Shown piece by piece: positions 1 to 10,199 of a stretch of 64,000 bases of DNA. The translations under genes and the position numbers were made by a program. The DNA comes from Saprospiraceae bacterium. Lineage in GTDB: Bacteria; Bacteroidota; Bacteroidia; Chitinophagales; Saprospiraceae. Below the pieces are notes generated by a model that saw nothing but the letters and a program-made list of their open reading frames with translations, was not told the origin of the DNA and searched no databases. The DNA lies in the NCBI GenBank assembly GCA_016715405.1, contig JADKAE010000009.1, positions 217,213-281,212 of the forward strand, written 5' to 3'. Within the stretch, counting starts at the first letter, position 1. Each line of letters begins with the position of its first letter.

Positions 1-2665
1 CGAAATAGCTTCCGCCCGGAAACGCTGATAGGTCAAGAGTCTCGTCAAGATTTTCAACCTGTTTCAATTTTTTAGAAAAAACAGACTGCCCTAACATATT
101 AATGACTTCTATTTCAATATTATGCCTTCCCGTCAGGGCGCCTTGCAGGGTAAACAGGTCTTTGCCCGGATTTGGGAAAAGCATCAAATTTGCCAGTTCA
201 TTCGCTTCATCTGTCGAAGTTATAAGGGAAAACTCAAACCAGTTCATGTTAAAAAGCGGCTTCGTAATGACTACCCTTATCTGGTGCTGCCACTGCGGGA
301 AGCGAGGCGGTTTTGTTGGTGGTTGTCCAGGTCTGCCAGCCGCCCGTGGGCGGAAAGCTAAGGGTGTGAAGCGGCGTAAAACCACCGCTGACGCCCATTA
401 GTTGTAATTGAATTTCACCGGATTCACTGAGAGCCGCCGTACGGTAGGATACGTTGTAGGCGCCGCCCTGCGCCACATTCACGTAATAATCGAGGTAGTC
501 GCCGACGTCGAGGTAGCCGATATTTTGTCCGCCGCCCACATCGGTGGTATTTTCCAGTTGAATGCCGGATTGGAAAAAGAAATCTTCGGACTCTACTCTT
601 CCCGGCACCGGATGAATGATGGCTATTGTATTCTTGACATCCCGCTGGCTGAAGTTGCTGAGTGTAGTGCCGTCCTGCGCACTGATTTGCGTGCCCGCAT
701 AAGAGATTTTGATGATTTCACTTGATGTGAAAGTATGATTGACTGTGAAGTTGATAATCCGTGGGTTATCAACTTGCAAAACGGCTGCAGTAATTGGTAT
801 CGCACTTCCATTTACAAAAATCTGAAAACCGGCAGGTGAAGCCGGCAAAGGGCCTGATAGCGGTTTGTTCAAATTGAGTTGCACAGTGCTTTGATTCAGC
901 GTAATGGCGGAAATAAAAGATGCCGGAACGCTGGTTGTCGGAGCTATTTCGACAAATCTAAGACTGCCCAGATTAAACCCGGCTCCGTCCACATAAAAGC
1001 GTAGTTTGTTATCCTGCGGCGTTAAAACGACATTGGGAACGACAAGGGTTTGCCAGTTTTGCCAACCGCCGGTATTTTGAACATGACCACATTGATATGC
1101 TCGGCCGGCCCGGCGCTAAAATGAAATTTACCATTGGGCTCGTTAGCGGCCACCCGCACCTCCACATTATAGACTGCACTTGTCGCAACGTTTACGTCGT
1201 ACTGCATCCACTCCCCGGCAGCTAACCAGCCGATACTGTAGCCGTTGGAGTTGACAATGTCTGTGGAAACTTCGATGTCAACCCCGTCATTCCGATAGGC
1301 CCAGCCGTTGTTCCATGAGGTGTAATTTCCGCTTGAAACCTGGTAATTGGCAACGTCCGAATCAAAATAAGCCGATCCCAATACGCCCATGTCAAAATCA
1401 GTCGGATAAACCACTCCGGGGATATTTTGGGTATTAAAAGGTAGTGTTTCGTCAGAATTTACCTGCCTGAACATGGCGTCAATCACATCTTTTTGAAAAA
1501 TACAATTTTCCATCTTCAAGCCATTTGCGATTCCCATCAAAGCATTTTTCGCAAAAACGGCCGAAGGGGCGCTTCCAGTGCCGTTCCAGTAGTCGAGCAA
1601 GGTTTGATAGGCCGGTGTTTTGATCACTGACAAGGGCCCGGCAATAGATTCGATTTTTTTCATGGGCCACCAGGCCCAGCCGACGCCCCGGTCTTCCAGT
1701 AATTGGATGGCGTCCCGGAACCAGACATTGGAGTTTTCTCCCGACTCGCCGAAGAAGATGGGCACATTGAAGTTGTCGCGGATATCCAGCACCCACTGAA
1801 TGGACGCCTGATCGTTGTATGACCAGTATTTGTGCGGGCTGTAGACCATATTGTCGTCCCAGGGCGGGGTAAGCCCGGTAAAATCATTGGCGAACCAGTT
1901 TCCTTCAATCAATAGCATGTGGTTGGCGTCAACGGCCCGGATGCTATCCGTGATTTCCAGGTATAGGTTTTTTAAAGGGATATTACCCGGCAAATTCCAG
2001 TTCGGTTCGTTGATGAGGTCGTAAGCGGCAATCGTGGGCTCATCAGCGTATCTTTCGGCTATTTTTTTCCAGAGTGCAACGGTTTTGGCTTTGTTCGCAG
2101 GGCTTTCCCAAAGGGAGGGCTTAGTCGTATCGTAGTCTGAAATGCCCTGATCGTAGCCCTGCCCGCCGGGGGCGGCATGCAAATCCAGTATCACGTACAT
2201 CTCATTTTGTTTGCACCAGGCTATCAGGCTATCCGTCAATTCAAAACCCTTGTCCAGCCAGGTATGTTGCCCTGCGACGGGTTCGTCTTCGATGGGCAGT
2301 GTGAAGAGATTGTAGTGCATGGGCAATCGGACGGAGTCGAAACCCCAGGCAGCCAGGGAATCAATGTCAATTTTCCGGACGTGATTGGCCAACCAGGCAT
2401 CATAAAAAAGGTCCGTATCCGTGGCGCCTATCAGTTCCTCGATTTTCGACCGGATTTGGTATTGGGCATTGGCGAAGCTTGCGGTTTGCAACATATAGCC
2501 TTCTTGCAGCATCCACCCACCAAGCCCCATCCCTCTGAGGAGAATCGTATCGCCGCTGTCGTTAACGATAACCTTTCCGTCGGTTTTCAGGAAACCCTGG
2601 GCATTCGCCTGAAAGCTTAAGGCAAGAAAAAGGCAAATGAGTGTGTATACGGATTGTAAGCGCAT
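1..2665 (-). CDS. Secreted GH5 glycoside hydrolase with two CBM6 domains and T9SS type A sorting domain (3' end outside window; frameshifted)
   Basis: Likely an endo-acting beta-glycanase of family GH5 exported by T9SS. A signal peptide (residues 1-23, ending NAQ) is followed by a GH5 barrel. E220 in LINEPN is the expected acid/base and E307 in FFGESGE the nucleophile. A first CBM6 starts near residue 415. A Bacteroidota-type Ig-like (SwmB-like) linker and a second CBM6 follow, the latter ending in the typical FNMNWFEF. Then comes a T9SS type A tail (FPNPGKDLF, NMLGQSVFSK, LSAFPGGSYF) reaching base 1, so the last residues and stop lie outside the window. Two compensating frameshifts, near 1085 and near 290, interrupt the frame, but both CBM6 folds read through when corrected. 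The substrate (cellulose, licheninan, mannan) cannot be told from sequence. Confidence is high for GH5 and T9SS. Confidence 0.88.
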
Positions 2666-2727
2666 TTTTTTATCATATTTTATTCAACAAATTGCGGTTT
2701 CGAAATTCATTTAGCCTTTTCTGGCAT

Positions 2728-3466
2728 CTAGCGCTGTTTTTTCTTTCTAAGCTCTTTTGCCATCCTTAAAGAATGCTTCAATGAATTTGTGCTTCTCCAA
2801 TCGCTATGTGCGATGATAATAAACTTTGGTTTCCGGCATTTTTTTCTGCACTTTTTTTAGCGTAGAAGCGTATGCTGTTACATTGGCATCACTCAAGTTA
2901 CCCAAATTTTTGTCATCAACACCTTTTATTAGGCATCCCCCATAAAGGATTTTTTCTTTTTCAAACCAGATTACAATATTATCTACAGTATGTCCTTCTC
3001 CGGGGTAATAAGTTTCAAAAGCATATTGTCCGATATTAAACACCGTATCCTTTGCCATTAAAAATTCAGCCCTTTTATGGTTATTCTTTTTGCTGAATTC
3101 ATCTGTAAGTATGGTAGTATAAGTTTTGATTCCCTGTTGCCTGTAATATTCCAGTCCTGCCGTTTTATCGCTATGCCAATGGGTGGCAATACTCATTACG
3201 ACGATTTTATTATGCTTGAATTTTATGCTGTCGAGTAATGGTTGAAATTGTGTGGTATCCCAAGGCGTGTCAAACATAACAACGCCATCATTAGTGACGA
3301 GATACATCCCATTTGCAGGCACTTGACTTTCCTGGTATGTATTGTAAGTGGTATAAATATAAAAATTACCTGTCAGATGTGTGATTTTTAGTTTTGCTTT
3401 TTCTGCCTGGCCGGAAATGTGGGTTAGAGAAAAGATAAATGCTATTGTGAGGATTATTGTTTTCAT
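2728..3466 (-). CDS. Subclass B1 metallo-beta-lactamase (3' frameshift)
   Basis: Periplasmic zinc hydrolase resembling the chromosomal B1 enzymes of Flavobacteriia (IND/BlaB type). A signal peptide spans about residues 1-20. The zinc site is visible: H96-W-H98-S-D100, H159 in GEGHTVDN and C178 in YGGCLIKG. The opening GMYLVTNDGVVMFDTPW is typical of B1 enzymes. The uninterrupted frame stops at 2804 just before the last zinc ligand. Removing one T from a TTT run near 2825 restores IIIAHSDW followed by a helical tail (SLKHSLRMAKEL) ending at 2728, which supplies the missing His. I therefore give 2728 as the true end. It lies in an AT-rich island with the desaturase. Carbapenem hydrolysis is expected from family membership but not shown. 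Confidence 0.85.
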
Positions 3467-3613
3467 AATGGTTATTCAAATTATTTGATGATGGTCTGTG
3501 AAATTACAGCTAATTTTTGTTAACCAAAAACAACAAGTAATGCATGCAATTGACGATCAAATTCACTTCATCATCATGTTTCCCCGTCTCTTCTCAGGAG
3601 CAGCCGTATCATT

Positions 3614-4715
3614 TTAATCAAAACAAGCATTATGACTCGGATTATCCATCCTGCCAAGTTTTTTGAGAAAGCGTAAATGGTCCTTAAAAACACCTACTAA
3701 TGAATAGTTTCTGTAGGTGAAATTGTATTCTAAAGCTGTATACTTGATGATTTTGGTAAGACTGTAGTAGTGAATATGGTTGATAGAAGGAAACAGATGG
3801 TGAACTACATGCGTGTTTAATCCTCCGGAAACCCAATTGATGAAATAATTGTTTGCGGCAAAATCCACCGTTGCTTCACTCTGGTGTGATCCCCAATCAC
3901 AATGGATTTTCCCAGCTGCATCAGGTAATCGATATTCAGATTCTCCTGTTACATGCACCGGAACGAGTATAAAACCAATAAAGAGACCTATTACAAGGTG
4001 CATTAATATATGATAACCGATAATTTCAGTCCATGAAATGTCCAAAATAAACTTGGGAATAATAATCATGTAACTGACGAAAAAGATCTTAGTCGCTATA
4101 AGAATCCATATTTCTTTAACCGGATGTTTACTTATTGTTTTATTTCCAAAGTTATGCTGAAACAGTAGTGCAAAATCTTTAAAATAAATTATATTAAGGC
4201 TTAATAGAGAATATAAAAATGGAGCATATAGGTGTTGGAATCTATGAAACCACCTCCGTGTTGAATTTGGATTCAGGCGAACCAGTTTGCTTTGATCAAT
4301 ATCATCATCTTTGCCGGGGATATTGGTAAAACTATGATGGGCCAGATTATGCTTTAATGCCCAAAAGTAGGATGAAATACCAACTGCATTCCAGATGTAT
4401 GCGAATAAACGATTAACCCATTGCTTATTTGAAATCGCATTGTGTGAAGCGTCATGTGCGATTGAAAACAGAAATATGGTAATAAATACACCAAATAGTA
4501 TAAAAAGTATAGCTAAACTCATCCCAAGAAACTTATCACTAAGAATTAGAAGATATAGAGACAAGGTGATTAGGAAATATGAAATAATTTTTACAACAAA
4601 AAAGCCAGTTTGCTTTTTTTGAAATGTTATTTTCATGAAAGTATGCGTCTACCTTTTTAACTAATATCTTGTAAAACCCATCTTCCTGAGGGTGATCAAA
4701 TATTACCTTTTGCAT
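3614..4715 (-). CDS. Membrane fatty acid desaturase (acyl-lipid/acyl-CoA type, COG3239-like)
   Basis: Integral membrane di-iron desaturase that would introduce double bonds into acyl chains of membrane lipids. All three histidine boxes are present: HDASH, HNLAHH and HVVHH (in GLNTHVVHHLFP), separated by hydrophobic segments. The open frame begins at 4636, but an upstream frame starting at 4715 encodes MQKVIFDHPQ...FYKILVKKVDAYFHENNISKK, which matches the usual N-terminus of this family. The two join if one A is added to the A7 run near 4615, so I place the start at 4715. A good promoter lies 85 bases upstream. The sequence is markedly AT-rich compared with ppk1 next to it, suggesting acquisition by transfer. 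Substrate position is unknown; the third box has His where front-end desaturases usually have Gln. Confidence 0.85.
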
Positions 4716-5037
4716 AGCTTGTTCAAATGTTTGTTTGGGTATTGTATATTATGCGTAGCGACGATTATCAACTACCTTGTACGACGATTGGACTATAAAC
4801 AAATATAGCACCTCTTTGATTCAAAAACAAGATACGCGCGAAAAAATAATATGGAGATTGAATGTGGTGTGTGCAGCATTTTTTTACCACAGCGTTTCCG
4901 CGGAGTTACGCCGAGGTTTCGCAGAGTCCAGGGAGCGAGATGACACCTTCGTTCGTACCTCACGAAGATGTCACCTCTTTCGCAAAGTCGCAAAGACCGC
5001 CCCCTCCCAAAGTCACAAAGTCACAAAGTTCGCCCCC
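4716..5037. other. Intergenic region between desaturase and ppk1
   Basis: No credible gene is seen. It holds the desaturase promoter and an imperfect 12-bp inverted repeat (4941-4952 with 4962-4973, one mismatch, 9-base loop). Next to ppk1 it carries low-complexity words (CGCAAAGT, CACAAAGT, CCCCCTCA), annotated separately. Translated stretches here have no conserved sequence and look like shadows. Confidence 0.6.
4800..4830 (-). promoter_or_regulatory. Bacteroidota-type promoter for the desaturase
   Basis: Read on the minus strand, TTG (4830-4828) is followed after 20 bases by TATATTTG (4807-4800). This fits the -33 TTG / -7 TAnnTTTG consensus. It would give a leader of roughly 80 bases before the start codon at 4715. 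Confidence 0.6.
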
Positions 5038-5060
5038 TCACCCCCTCACCCCCTCATAAA
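4980..5060. repeat. Low-complexity tandem words at the 3' end of ppk1
   Basis: Two word families abut: (CGCAAAGT)n / (CACAAAGT)n at 4981-5030, and (CCCCCTCA)n at 5033-5056. The second runs into ppk1: on the minus strand the last codons and the TGA stop are themselves copies of GAGGGGGT. The first word recurs at 7250-7269 downstream of the next gene. Confidence 0.7.
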
Positions 5061-7065
5061 TTTCCTCCTGCGACCTCACCCTAGTAGCTCCCTGGGACGG
5101 CGCCACCATCTGATTATCCTGCTCCGCATTCAGTACCCGCGCGCGGCAGTTATCCTGCCATTGCAGCTCGAAAATGTGCTTGATCTGGCGGAAAACCTCA
5201 ACGTCGTAGATGGGGATGGCCACCTCGATACGCCGGTGCAGGTTGCGCTTCATCCAGTCGGCGGAGGCGATGTACAGGCGCTCGTCGCCGCCGTTGGCGA
5301 AGAGGTAGATGCGGGCGTGTTCGAGAAAGCGGTCGACGATGCTGATGGCTTCGATATTGTCGCTGAGGCCGGGCACGCCGGGTTTGAGGCAACAAATACC
5401 CCTGATGATGAGCTTTATGCGCACACCGGCCTGACCGGCTTCGTAGAGCTTTTCTACCATGGCCGGCTCTTCGAGGCTGTTGAGTTTGAGTAGGATGTAG
5501 GCGGGCAAGCCGGCTTTGGCGTTGGCTATTTCTTTGTCGATGAGGTCTACCAGCTTGTCTTTGAGGGTGAAGGGGGCCACGAGCAGGTTTTTGCAGTCGG
5601 GCACGATGATCTTGCGCTCCAGCAGGTCGAATACGCGGGCGGCTTCGTCGGCCAACCGCGGATCTGCGCTGAGCAGGGCGTGGTCGGCGTAGATTTTAGA
5701 GGTTTTTTCGTTGAAGTTGCCGGTGCTCAGGTAGGCGTAGTGCCTGATGCCGCCGTCTTCGTGCCGGCCTATGAGTAGTATTTTGGCGTGGACTTTGATG
5801 CCCGGATAGCTGTAGTGCACGTCGGCGCCGGAGGCTTTTAGTTGCTCGCCCCACTGCAGGTTGGCCTCTTCGTCGAAACGCGCTTTGGCTTCGATGAAGA
5901 CGGTGACTTTTTTGCCTTTCGACAGGGCGTACTGCAAGGCATCTACTACGGCCGATCGCGAAGCTGCGCGGTAAACCGTGATTTTGAGAAAACTCACCTG
6001 CGGGTCTTCGGCAGCTTCCCTGATCAGGCGGATGACGTAGTCGAATTGGTGATAAGGGTAGTGCAGTACGTTGTCGCCGGCTTTCATGCAGTCTAGCAGC
6101 GATTTTGACTGCTCCAACACGGGATGCGGCAGCGGCGGCATGGGCGGATATACCAGCGAGGCGTCGGAGGAAGGATTGGGGAAATCGAAAAAGTCGTTGA
6201 AGTTGTGGTAAGCCGCGCCCGGAATGAGGTCGTTTTTGTTTAATTCGAGCAGCGTCTTGAGCTGTTCGAGCAGGGAATCCGGCATCGCGCGGTCGTACAA
6301 CAATCGTGTAGGGGGGCCTACGTGCCTTTTTTCGAGCCCTTTTTTGATCTTTTCCATCAGATCGCCGCTGTATTCGTCGTCGATGGGCAGTTCGGCATTG
6401 CGCGACAATTTGATGGAATAAGCGCCTTTTATGTTGATTCCCAGTAAGTTGGGCAGGTTAAAGCGGATAGCGTCATCGATAAAAAGGATATCGTGGCGAC
6501 CTTCGAGGCTGGGCAATTCGATAAAGCGGGGTAGGGGACCGCTGGGTATATTGACCAGCGCAAAGCGCTCGCTATCGGCGTCTTTTACAATAAAATATAA
6601 AGCCCTGTTTTGCAAAAAAGGGAGCCCGGCTTCGCCTTGCACCCAGTGGATTTGCAGGTGGGGGAGTATCTCTTTTTTAAAATAATTTTCAGTGAAATTT
6701 TGCTGTCCGGGACTTAACAGCCCCGCATTGAGCAGGAAAATGCCGTGTTGTTGAAGTTCGGGTAATAAGGTTTCCCTGAAAATGCGCCCGAACAACTCCT
6801 GTTGCGCTTCCACGGTGTGGCGTATCGTGCGAAGCGTTTTTTTGATCTTGTCTTCGTCCAGTGCTTTGCGCGTACTTTTGCCCAATGCCCTGAAGCTTCT
6901 CAAAGCGGCTACGCGCACACGGAAAAACTCGTCGAGGTTGGAGCTGTATATAGCCAGGAATTTCAAGCGCTCGTAAAGCGGCACTTCGGGGTTTTGGGCT
7001 TCCTGTAATACGCGGTGATTAAAAGACAACCAACTCAACTCTCTGTTGTACAAGCGTTCTTCCAT
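5038..7065 (-). CDS. ppk1: Polyphosphate kinase 1
   Basis: Catalyses reversible transfer of the ATP gamma-phosphate to polyphosphate. At 675 residues it is full length for PPK1. The N-terminal domain opens with the family-typical YNRELSWLSFNHRVLQEA and LDEFFRVRVA. H426 in VHAKI is the expected phosphorylated histidine. H583 in the FLEHARIYLF segment is the second active-site histidine, in the other phospholipase D-like half, followed by YIASADWMKRNL. The frame is intact. The start is fixed by the conserved N-terminus. The stop lies inside a GAGGGGGT word repeat, so the last residues (EGVRG) are low-complexity. Confidence 0.96.
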   Translation of the reverse strand: MEERLYNRELSWLSFNHRVLQEAQNPEVPLYERLKFLAIYSSNLDEFFRVRVAALRSFRALGKSTRKALDEDKIKKTLRTIRHTVEAQQELFGRIFRETLLPELQQHGIFLLNAGLLSPGQQNFTENYFKKEILPHLQIHWVQGEAGLPFLQNRALYFIVKDADSERFALVNIPSGPLPRFIELPSLEGRHDILFIDDAIRFNLPNLLGINIKGAYSIKLSRNAELPIDDEYSGDLMEKIKKGLEKRHVGPPTRLLYDRAMPDSLLEQLKTLLELNKNDLIPGAAYHNFNDFFDFPNPSSDASLVYPPMPPLPHPVLEQSKSLLDCMKAGDNVLHYPYHQFDYVIRLIREAAEDPQVSFLKITVYRAASRSAVVDALQYALSKGKKVTVFIEAKARFDEEANLQWGEQLKASGADVHYSYPGIKVHAKILLIGRHEDGGIRHYAYLSTGNFNEKTSKIYADHALLSADPRLADEAARVFDLLERKIIVPDCKNLLVAPFTLKDKLVDLIDKEIANAKAGLPAYILLKLNSLEEPAMVEKLYEAGQAGVRIKLIIRGICCLKPGVPGLSDNIEAISIVDRFLEHARIYLFANGGDERLYIASADWMKRNLHRRIEVAIPIYDVEVFRQIKHIFELQWQDNCRARVLNAEQDNQMVAPSQGATRVRSQEEIYEGVRG

Positions 7066-7097
7066 GATATTCTATTTCGCATGCCCCCTGCCCGGTA

Positions 7098-7172
7098 TTT
7101 TTGTTACTTTTTTCATCGCCAAAAAAGTAACCAAAAAGGCTAGGCAAATTTAATTGCTCCGCTAAATTTGCC
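7098..7172. terminator. Double inverted repeat between ppk1 and the outer-membrane barrel gene
   Basis: Two stem-loops stand in tandem. The first pairs TTTTTGTTACTTTTTT (7098-7113) with AAAAAAGTAACCAAAAA (7121-7137) around a 7-base loop. The second pairs GGCAAATTTA (7143-7152) perfectly with TAAATTTGCC (7163-7172). They lie downstream of the minus-strand barrel gene and upstream of ppk1. The first has the symmetric A/T flanks of a bidirectional intrinsic terminator. The role of the second is unknown. Confidence 0.6.
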
Positions 7173-7222
7173 GGCTCTCCCGCGCAGAGTTACCCTTCTC
7201 CCTTGGAATCAATCGCATTGAC

Positions 7223-7278
7223 GAAGTCGTATAGTCGTAAAGTCGTACAGTCGCAAAGTCGCAAAGTCAAAACGTCGG
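7223..7278. repeat. Tandem GTCGTAAA/GTCGCAAA words
   Basis: Seven or so imperfect copies of an 8-9 base unit (AGTCGTAA, AGTCGCAA) lie just downstream of the stop codon of the barrel gene. The same word appears at 4981-4995 after ppk1. Only one arm is present; no opposing arm is seen nearby. Confidence 0.6.
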
Positions 7279-7291
7279 ACACCCGATGCCC

Positions 7292-8104
7292 CTACCCGAA
7301 GGCCCTGCTTTCGCCCAGGCGGAATGACAGCGTGACGCCTCCCACATAAAACCAGTCGAGGAAATCGCCGCCGCGGCGATAGATCACGTTTTCGGCGGAT
7401 GGTTCGGTGAGTGTCGGGTTGCTGAAGCGCGCTGCCAACGAGCCATTGCCTTCCAGGATGTCGAGATAATTTACCTCCACATAGCTCACGTCGTCGAGGT
7501 GGTCGGTAAACAGCTTGCGTCCACCCATCTCTACGCCAATGGTGAGGGTGTGGTTGACATGAAATTTGATGCCGGCGCCGAAGGGCACGTTGAGTTGTGT
7601 GAGCGTGTAGGGCTTTTCGTAGCCGGGTAGACCCTGCCCCTCTGTACCCAGCGGTTGAAGGTCTACCCACGCGCCATCCAGATTGCCTTGCGGGTTGAAG
7701 TGATAAACGCCAACCCCCGCAAACAGGTAGGGCGCCACGTGAAAGCCTTTGGGATTACCCAGCGAAAATATATTGTATTCGCCGGTAAGCGCAACATCCG
7801 AAATGTTAGTCCGGAAATTGAGGCCGCGCGTTTCAAAACCGCCTCTCATATCGTCGCCGGTAGCTTTGGTAAAAGTAGCGCCAAGACGCAAGGAAAGGCG
7901 TTTACCTACATTATAACGGCCAAAGAAGCCTATAGCAGGGTTTAATTCTTGGAAATACAAGCCGACTTCTTGGGGGGATAGGTCGCCGCTGTACAACGAT
8001 AGGCCGCCCATGAGCCCCAACTCAAAGCTTTTTACGGGGCCCTTTTGCGCCTGCATAGCCAGGCCGGACAGCATCAATGCCAGGAATAGTGCGTATTTTT
8101 TCAT
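7292..8104 (-). CDS. Outer-membrane beta-barrel protein, DUF6089-like
   Basis: A 270-residue secreted protein with a clear signal peptide (residues 1-19, ending MQAQ). The mature part alternates in the manner of an eight-stranded outer-membrane barrel (SFELGLMGGLSLYSGDL, KRLSLRLGATF, APYLFAGVGVYHF, GVTLSFRLG). The FELGLMGG...YSGDL opening and overall layout match DUF6089 proteins common in Bacteroidota. Function is unknown. It is followed by the double hairpin at 7098-7172, so it is probably transcribed separately from ppk1. The frame is intact. Confidence 0.75.
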   Translation of the reverse strand: MKKYALFLALMLSGLAMQAQKGPVKSFELGLMGGLSLYSGDLSPQEVGLYFQELNPAIGFFGRYNVGKRLSLRLGATFTKATGDDMRGGFETRGLNFRTNISDVALTGEYNIFSLGNPKGFHVAPYLFAGVGVYHFNPQGNLDGAWVDLQPLGTEGQGLPGYEKPYTLTQLNVPFGAGIKFHVNHTLTIGVEMGGRKLFTDHLDDVSYVEVNYLDILEGNGSLAARFSNPTLTEPSAENVIYRRGGDFLDWFYVGGVTLSFRLGESRAFG

Positions 8105-8334
8105 AGTAAGTGTGTTAAAGTAATTTTAGGATGACTTGTTAAGCGCACAAAGAAATCAATTTCGCACGCTATAACGTTCTACACCGAAGGATTTATTTTG
8201 TATCTGCCAACATATTTCTTTTTTTTAATAAACGTATAGATGGGACTGTTTCCGCGACAAAATATTGAGCTAATTTATAACCTTAGTTCCTTTCGCGGTG
8301 TTTGGAAATGGAATAAGCATATCACACATCTATC

Positions 8335-10136
8335 ATGAGTTTGAGAACGAAGAATAACGATAAAGAAAAACAGCCTGTATCCCTTAGCTGGGATAAGCTG
8401 CGCCAGTCATTAATCATATTCAAGTACGTATTGCCCTACAAGTGGGCCTTTATTATCGGCATGTTTTTCCTGGGAGCCGGCAGTTTGCTTTTTTTGCTGA
8501 TTATGAAGGTGCCGGGAGAATTGTTCAACGTGATTTCCGGAGAGGGGCGTTATCCGCTCACTATCAATCAGTTGTTTTTGTTTCTGTTGCTCTTGCTGGC
8601 CGTCCAGAGTGTGATGTCTTATTTCCGCGTGCAGCTATTCGCATTGGTGAGTGAAAAAGTATGGCCCTCATGCGCTCCGATTTATACCACAAAATGGTCA
8701 CGCTGGGTATTCCGTATCTCGAAGAACACAGGGTGGGCGAACTCACCAGCCGTATCACCAACGATGTGACCCAGGTGCAGAATATTTTTTCGTGGACATT
8801 GGCGGAGTTTATACGCCAGCTCATCATCCTGGTGGGCGGTATCGGCATCATTGTGGTCACTATGCCACGCCTGGCGCTTACCATGCTGGCTACTTTTCCG
8901 GTAGTGGTGGTATTGGCCATGTTTTTCGGTAAATACATCCGAAAACTCATGAAACAGCGCCAGGACGAACTCGCGAAAACCAATGTGGTGGTGGAAGAAA
9001 CCATGCAGACTATACATACCGTAAAGGCGTACACCAACGAATGGTTCGAAGTGCAGCGCTACGGCAAAAGCCTCAAAGAAGCCGTTGCCTTATCGCTCAA
9101 AGCAGCGCATATGCGCGGGTTGTTTTCGGCTTTTATCATTTTCGTCATGTTCGGCGCCTTGTTTTTTATCATGTGGCGCGCGGCGTTGATGGTGCAAACC
9201 GGCGATATGCTCAAAGGCGACCTGGTCGATTTTGTGGTGTTTACGGGTATCATCGGCGGAGCTATCGCCAGTCTGGGCAACTTTTATACCGAAATCGTTT
9301 CGGCTATCGGCGCTACGGAGCGCGTGCAGGAAATCCTGAACCAGCCTTCGGAAGTAGAATTACGCGATGCGCAATTGCTGCCCGAAGAGCGTTTTGAGGG
9401 TAATATAACTTATGAAGACGTACACTTTTCTTACCCTTCGCGACCCGATGTAACCGTATTAAAAGGCATCAGCCTGACCATTCCCGCCGGCAAAAAAGTA
9501 GCGCTGGTAGGCGCCAGCGGCGCCGGCAAATCTACGATTGTACAGTTACTACAACAGTTTTACAAAGCCACGGGCGGCGATATCAAGGTGGACGGCCGCT
9601 CGATTTATTCTTACGATCTTAGCGTATACCGCAAAAACCTGGCCATCGTGCCGCAGGAAGTGCTGCTTTTTGGCGGCACTATCCGCGAAAATATTAGCTA
9701 TGGCCGCCCCGGCGCCTCGGATGAAGACATTATCGCCGCTGCCCGCAACGCCAACGCCTGGGATTTTATCCGGACTTTCCCCGACGGCCTCGATACGCTC
9801 GTAGGCGAACGGGGTATCAAACTTTCGGGCGGACAGCGTCAGCGCATTGCCATCGCCAGGGCTATCCTGAAAGACCCCGCTATCCTGTTGCTCGATGAAG
9901 CCACCTCTTCGCTCGATGCCGAGTCGGAAAAAGCCGTGCAGGATGCGCTCAGCAAACTCATGGAAAACCGCACATCCATTATTATCGCCCACCGCCTTGC
10001 TACTATCCGCGATGTGGATTGCATCTACGTGATCGACAACGGAAGGGTGGTGGAGCAAGGTACCCACGAGGAATTGTCAGCGTTGGAAGACGGCATCTAT
10101 AATACCCTGGCCAGAATGCAATTCGAACTGGCGTAA
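8335..10136 (+). CDS. ABC exporter, fused membrane and ATP-binding domains (MsbA/lipid or drug exporter type; frameshifted)
   Basis: About 600 residues. An N-terminal transmembrane domain begins near residue 30 (YVLPYKWAFIIGMFFLG). The coupling region reads ...LMRSDLYHKMVTLGIPYLEEHRVGELTSRITND. The nucleotide-binding domain has Walker A GASGAGKST, the signature LSGGQRQR, Walker B ILLLDEATSSLD and the switch His (IIIAHR). The frame breaks near 8660: SEKV is followed in one frame by WPSCAP and in the other by MALMRSDLYHKM, the family-conserved continuation. I therefore treat it as one gene with a one-base indel. It acts as a homodimer in the inner membrane; lipid A or phospholipid flipping is possible but the substrate is not determined. 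A strong terminator follows. Confidence 0.9.
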
Positions 10137-10157
10137 TTAAAGATTCTTTATATATTG

Positions 10158-10196
10158 AGGCTGTTTTTTTTTCTTATTCAAAAACAGCCTTTTTTA
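10158..10196 (+). terminator. Rho-independent terminator after the ABC exporter
   Basis: Stem AGGCTGTTTTT (10158-10168) pairs with AAAAACAGCCT (10180-10190), followed by a T run. It sits 21 bases after the exporter stop and directly before the lipoprotein start at 10200. Confidence 0.85.
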
Positions 10197-10199
10197 TTT

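Noticed and set aside
4777..5493. Open frame of 238 codons on the plus strand opposite ppk1
   Set aside because: It begins in intergenic word repeats and continues antisense to ppk1; the translation is low-complexity and lacks any family sequence.
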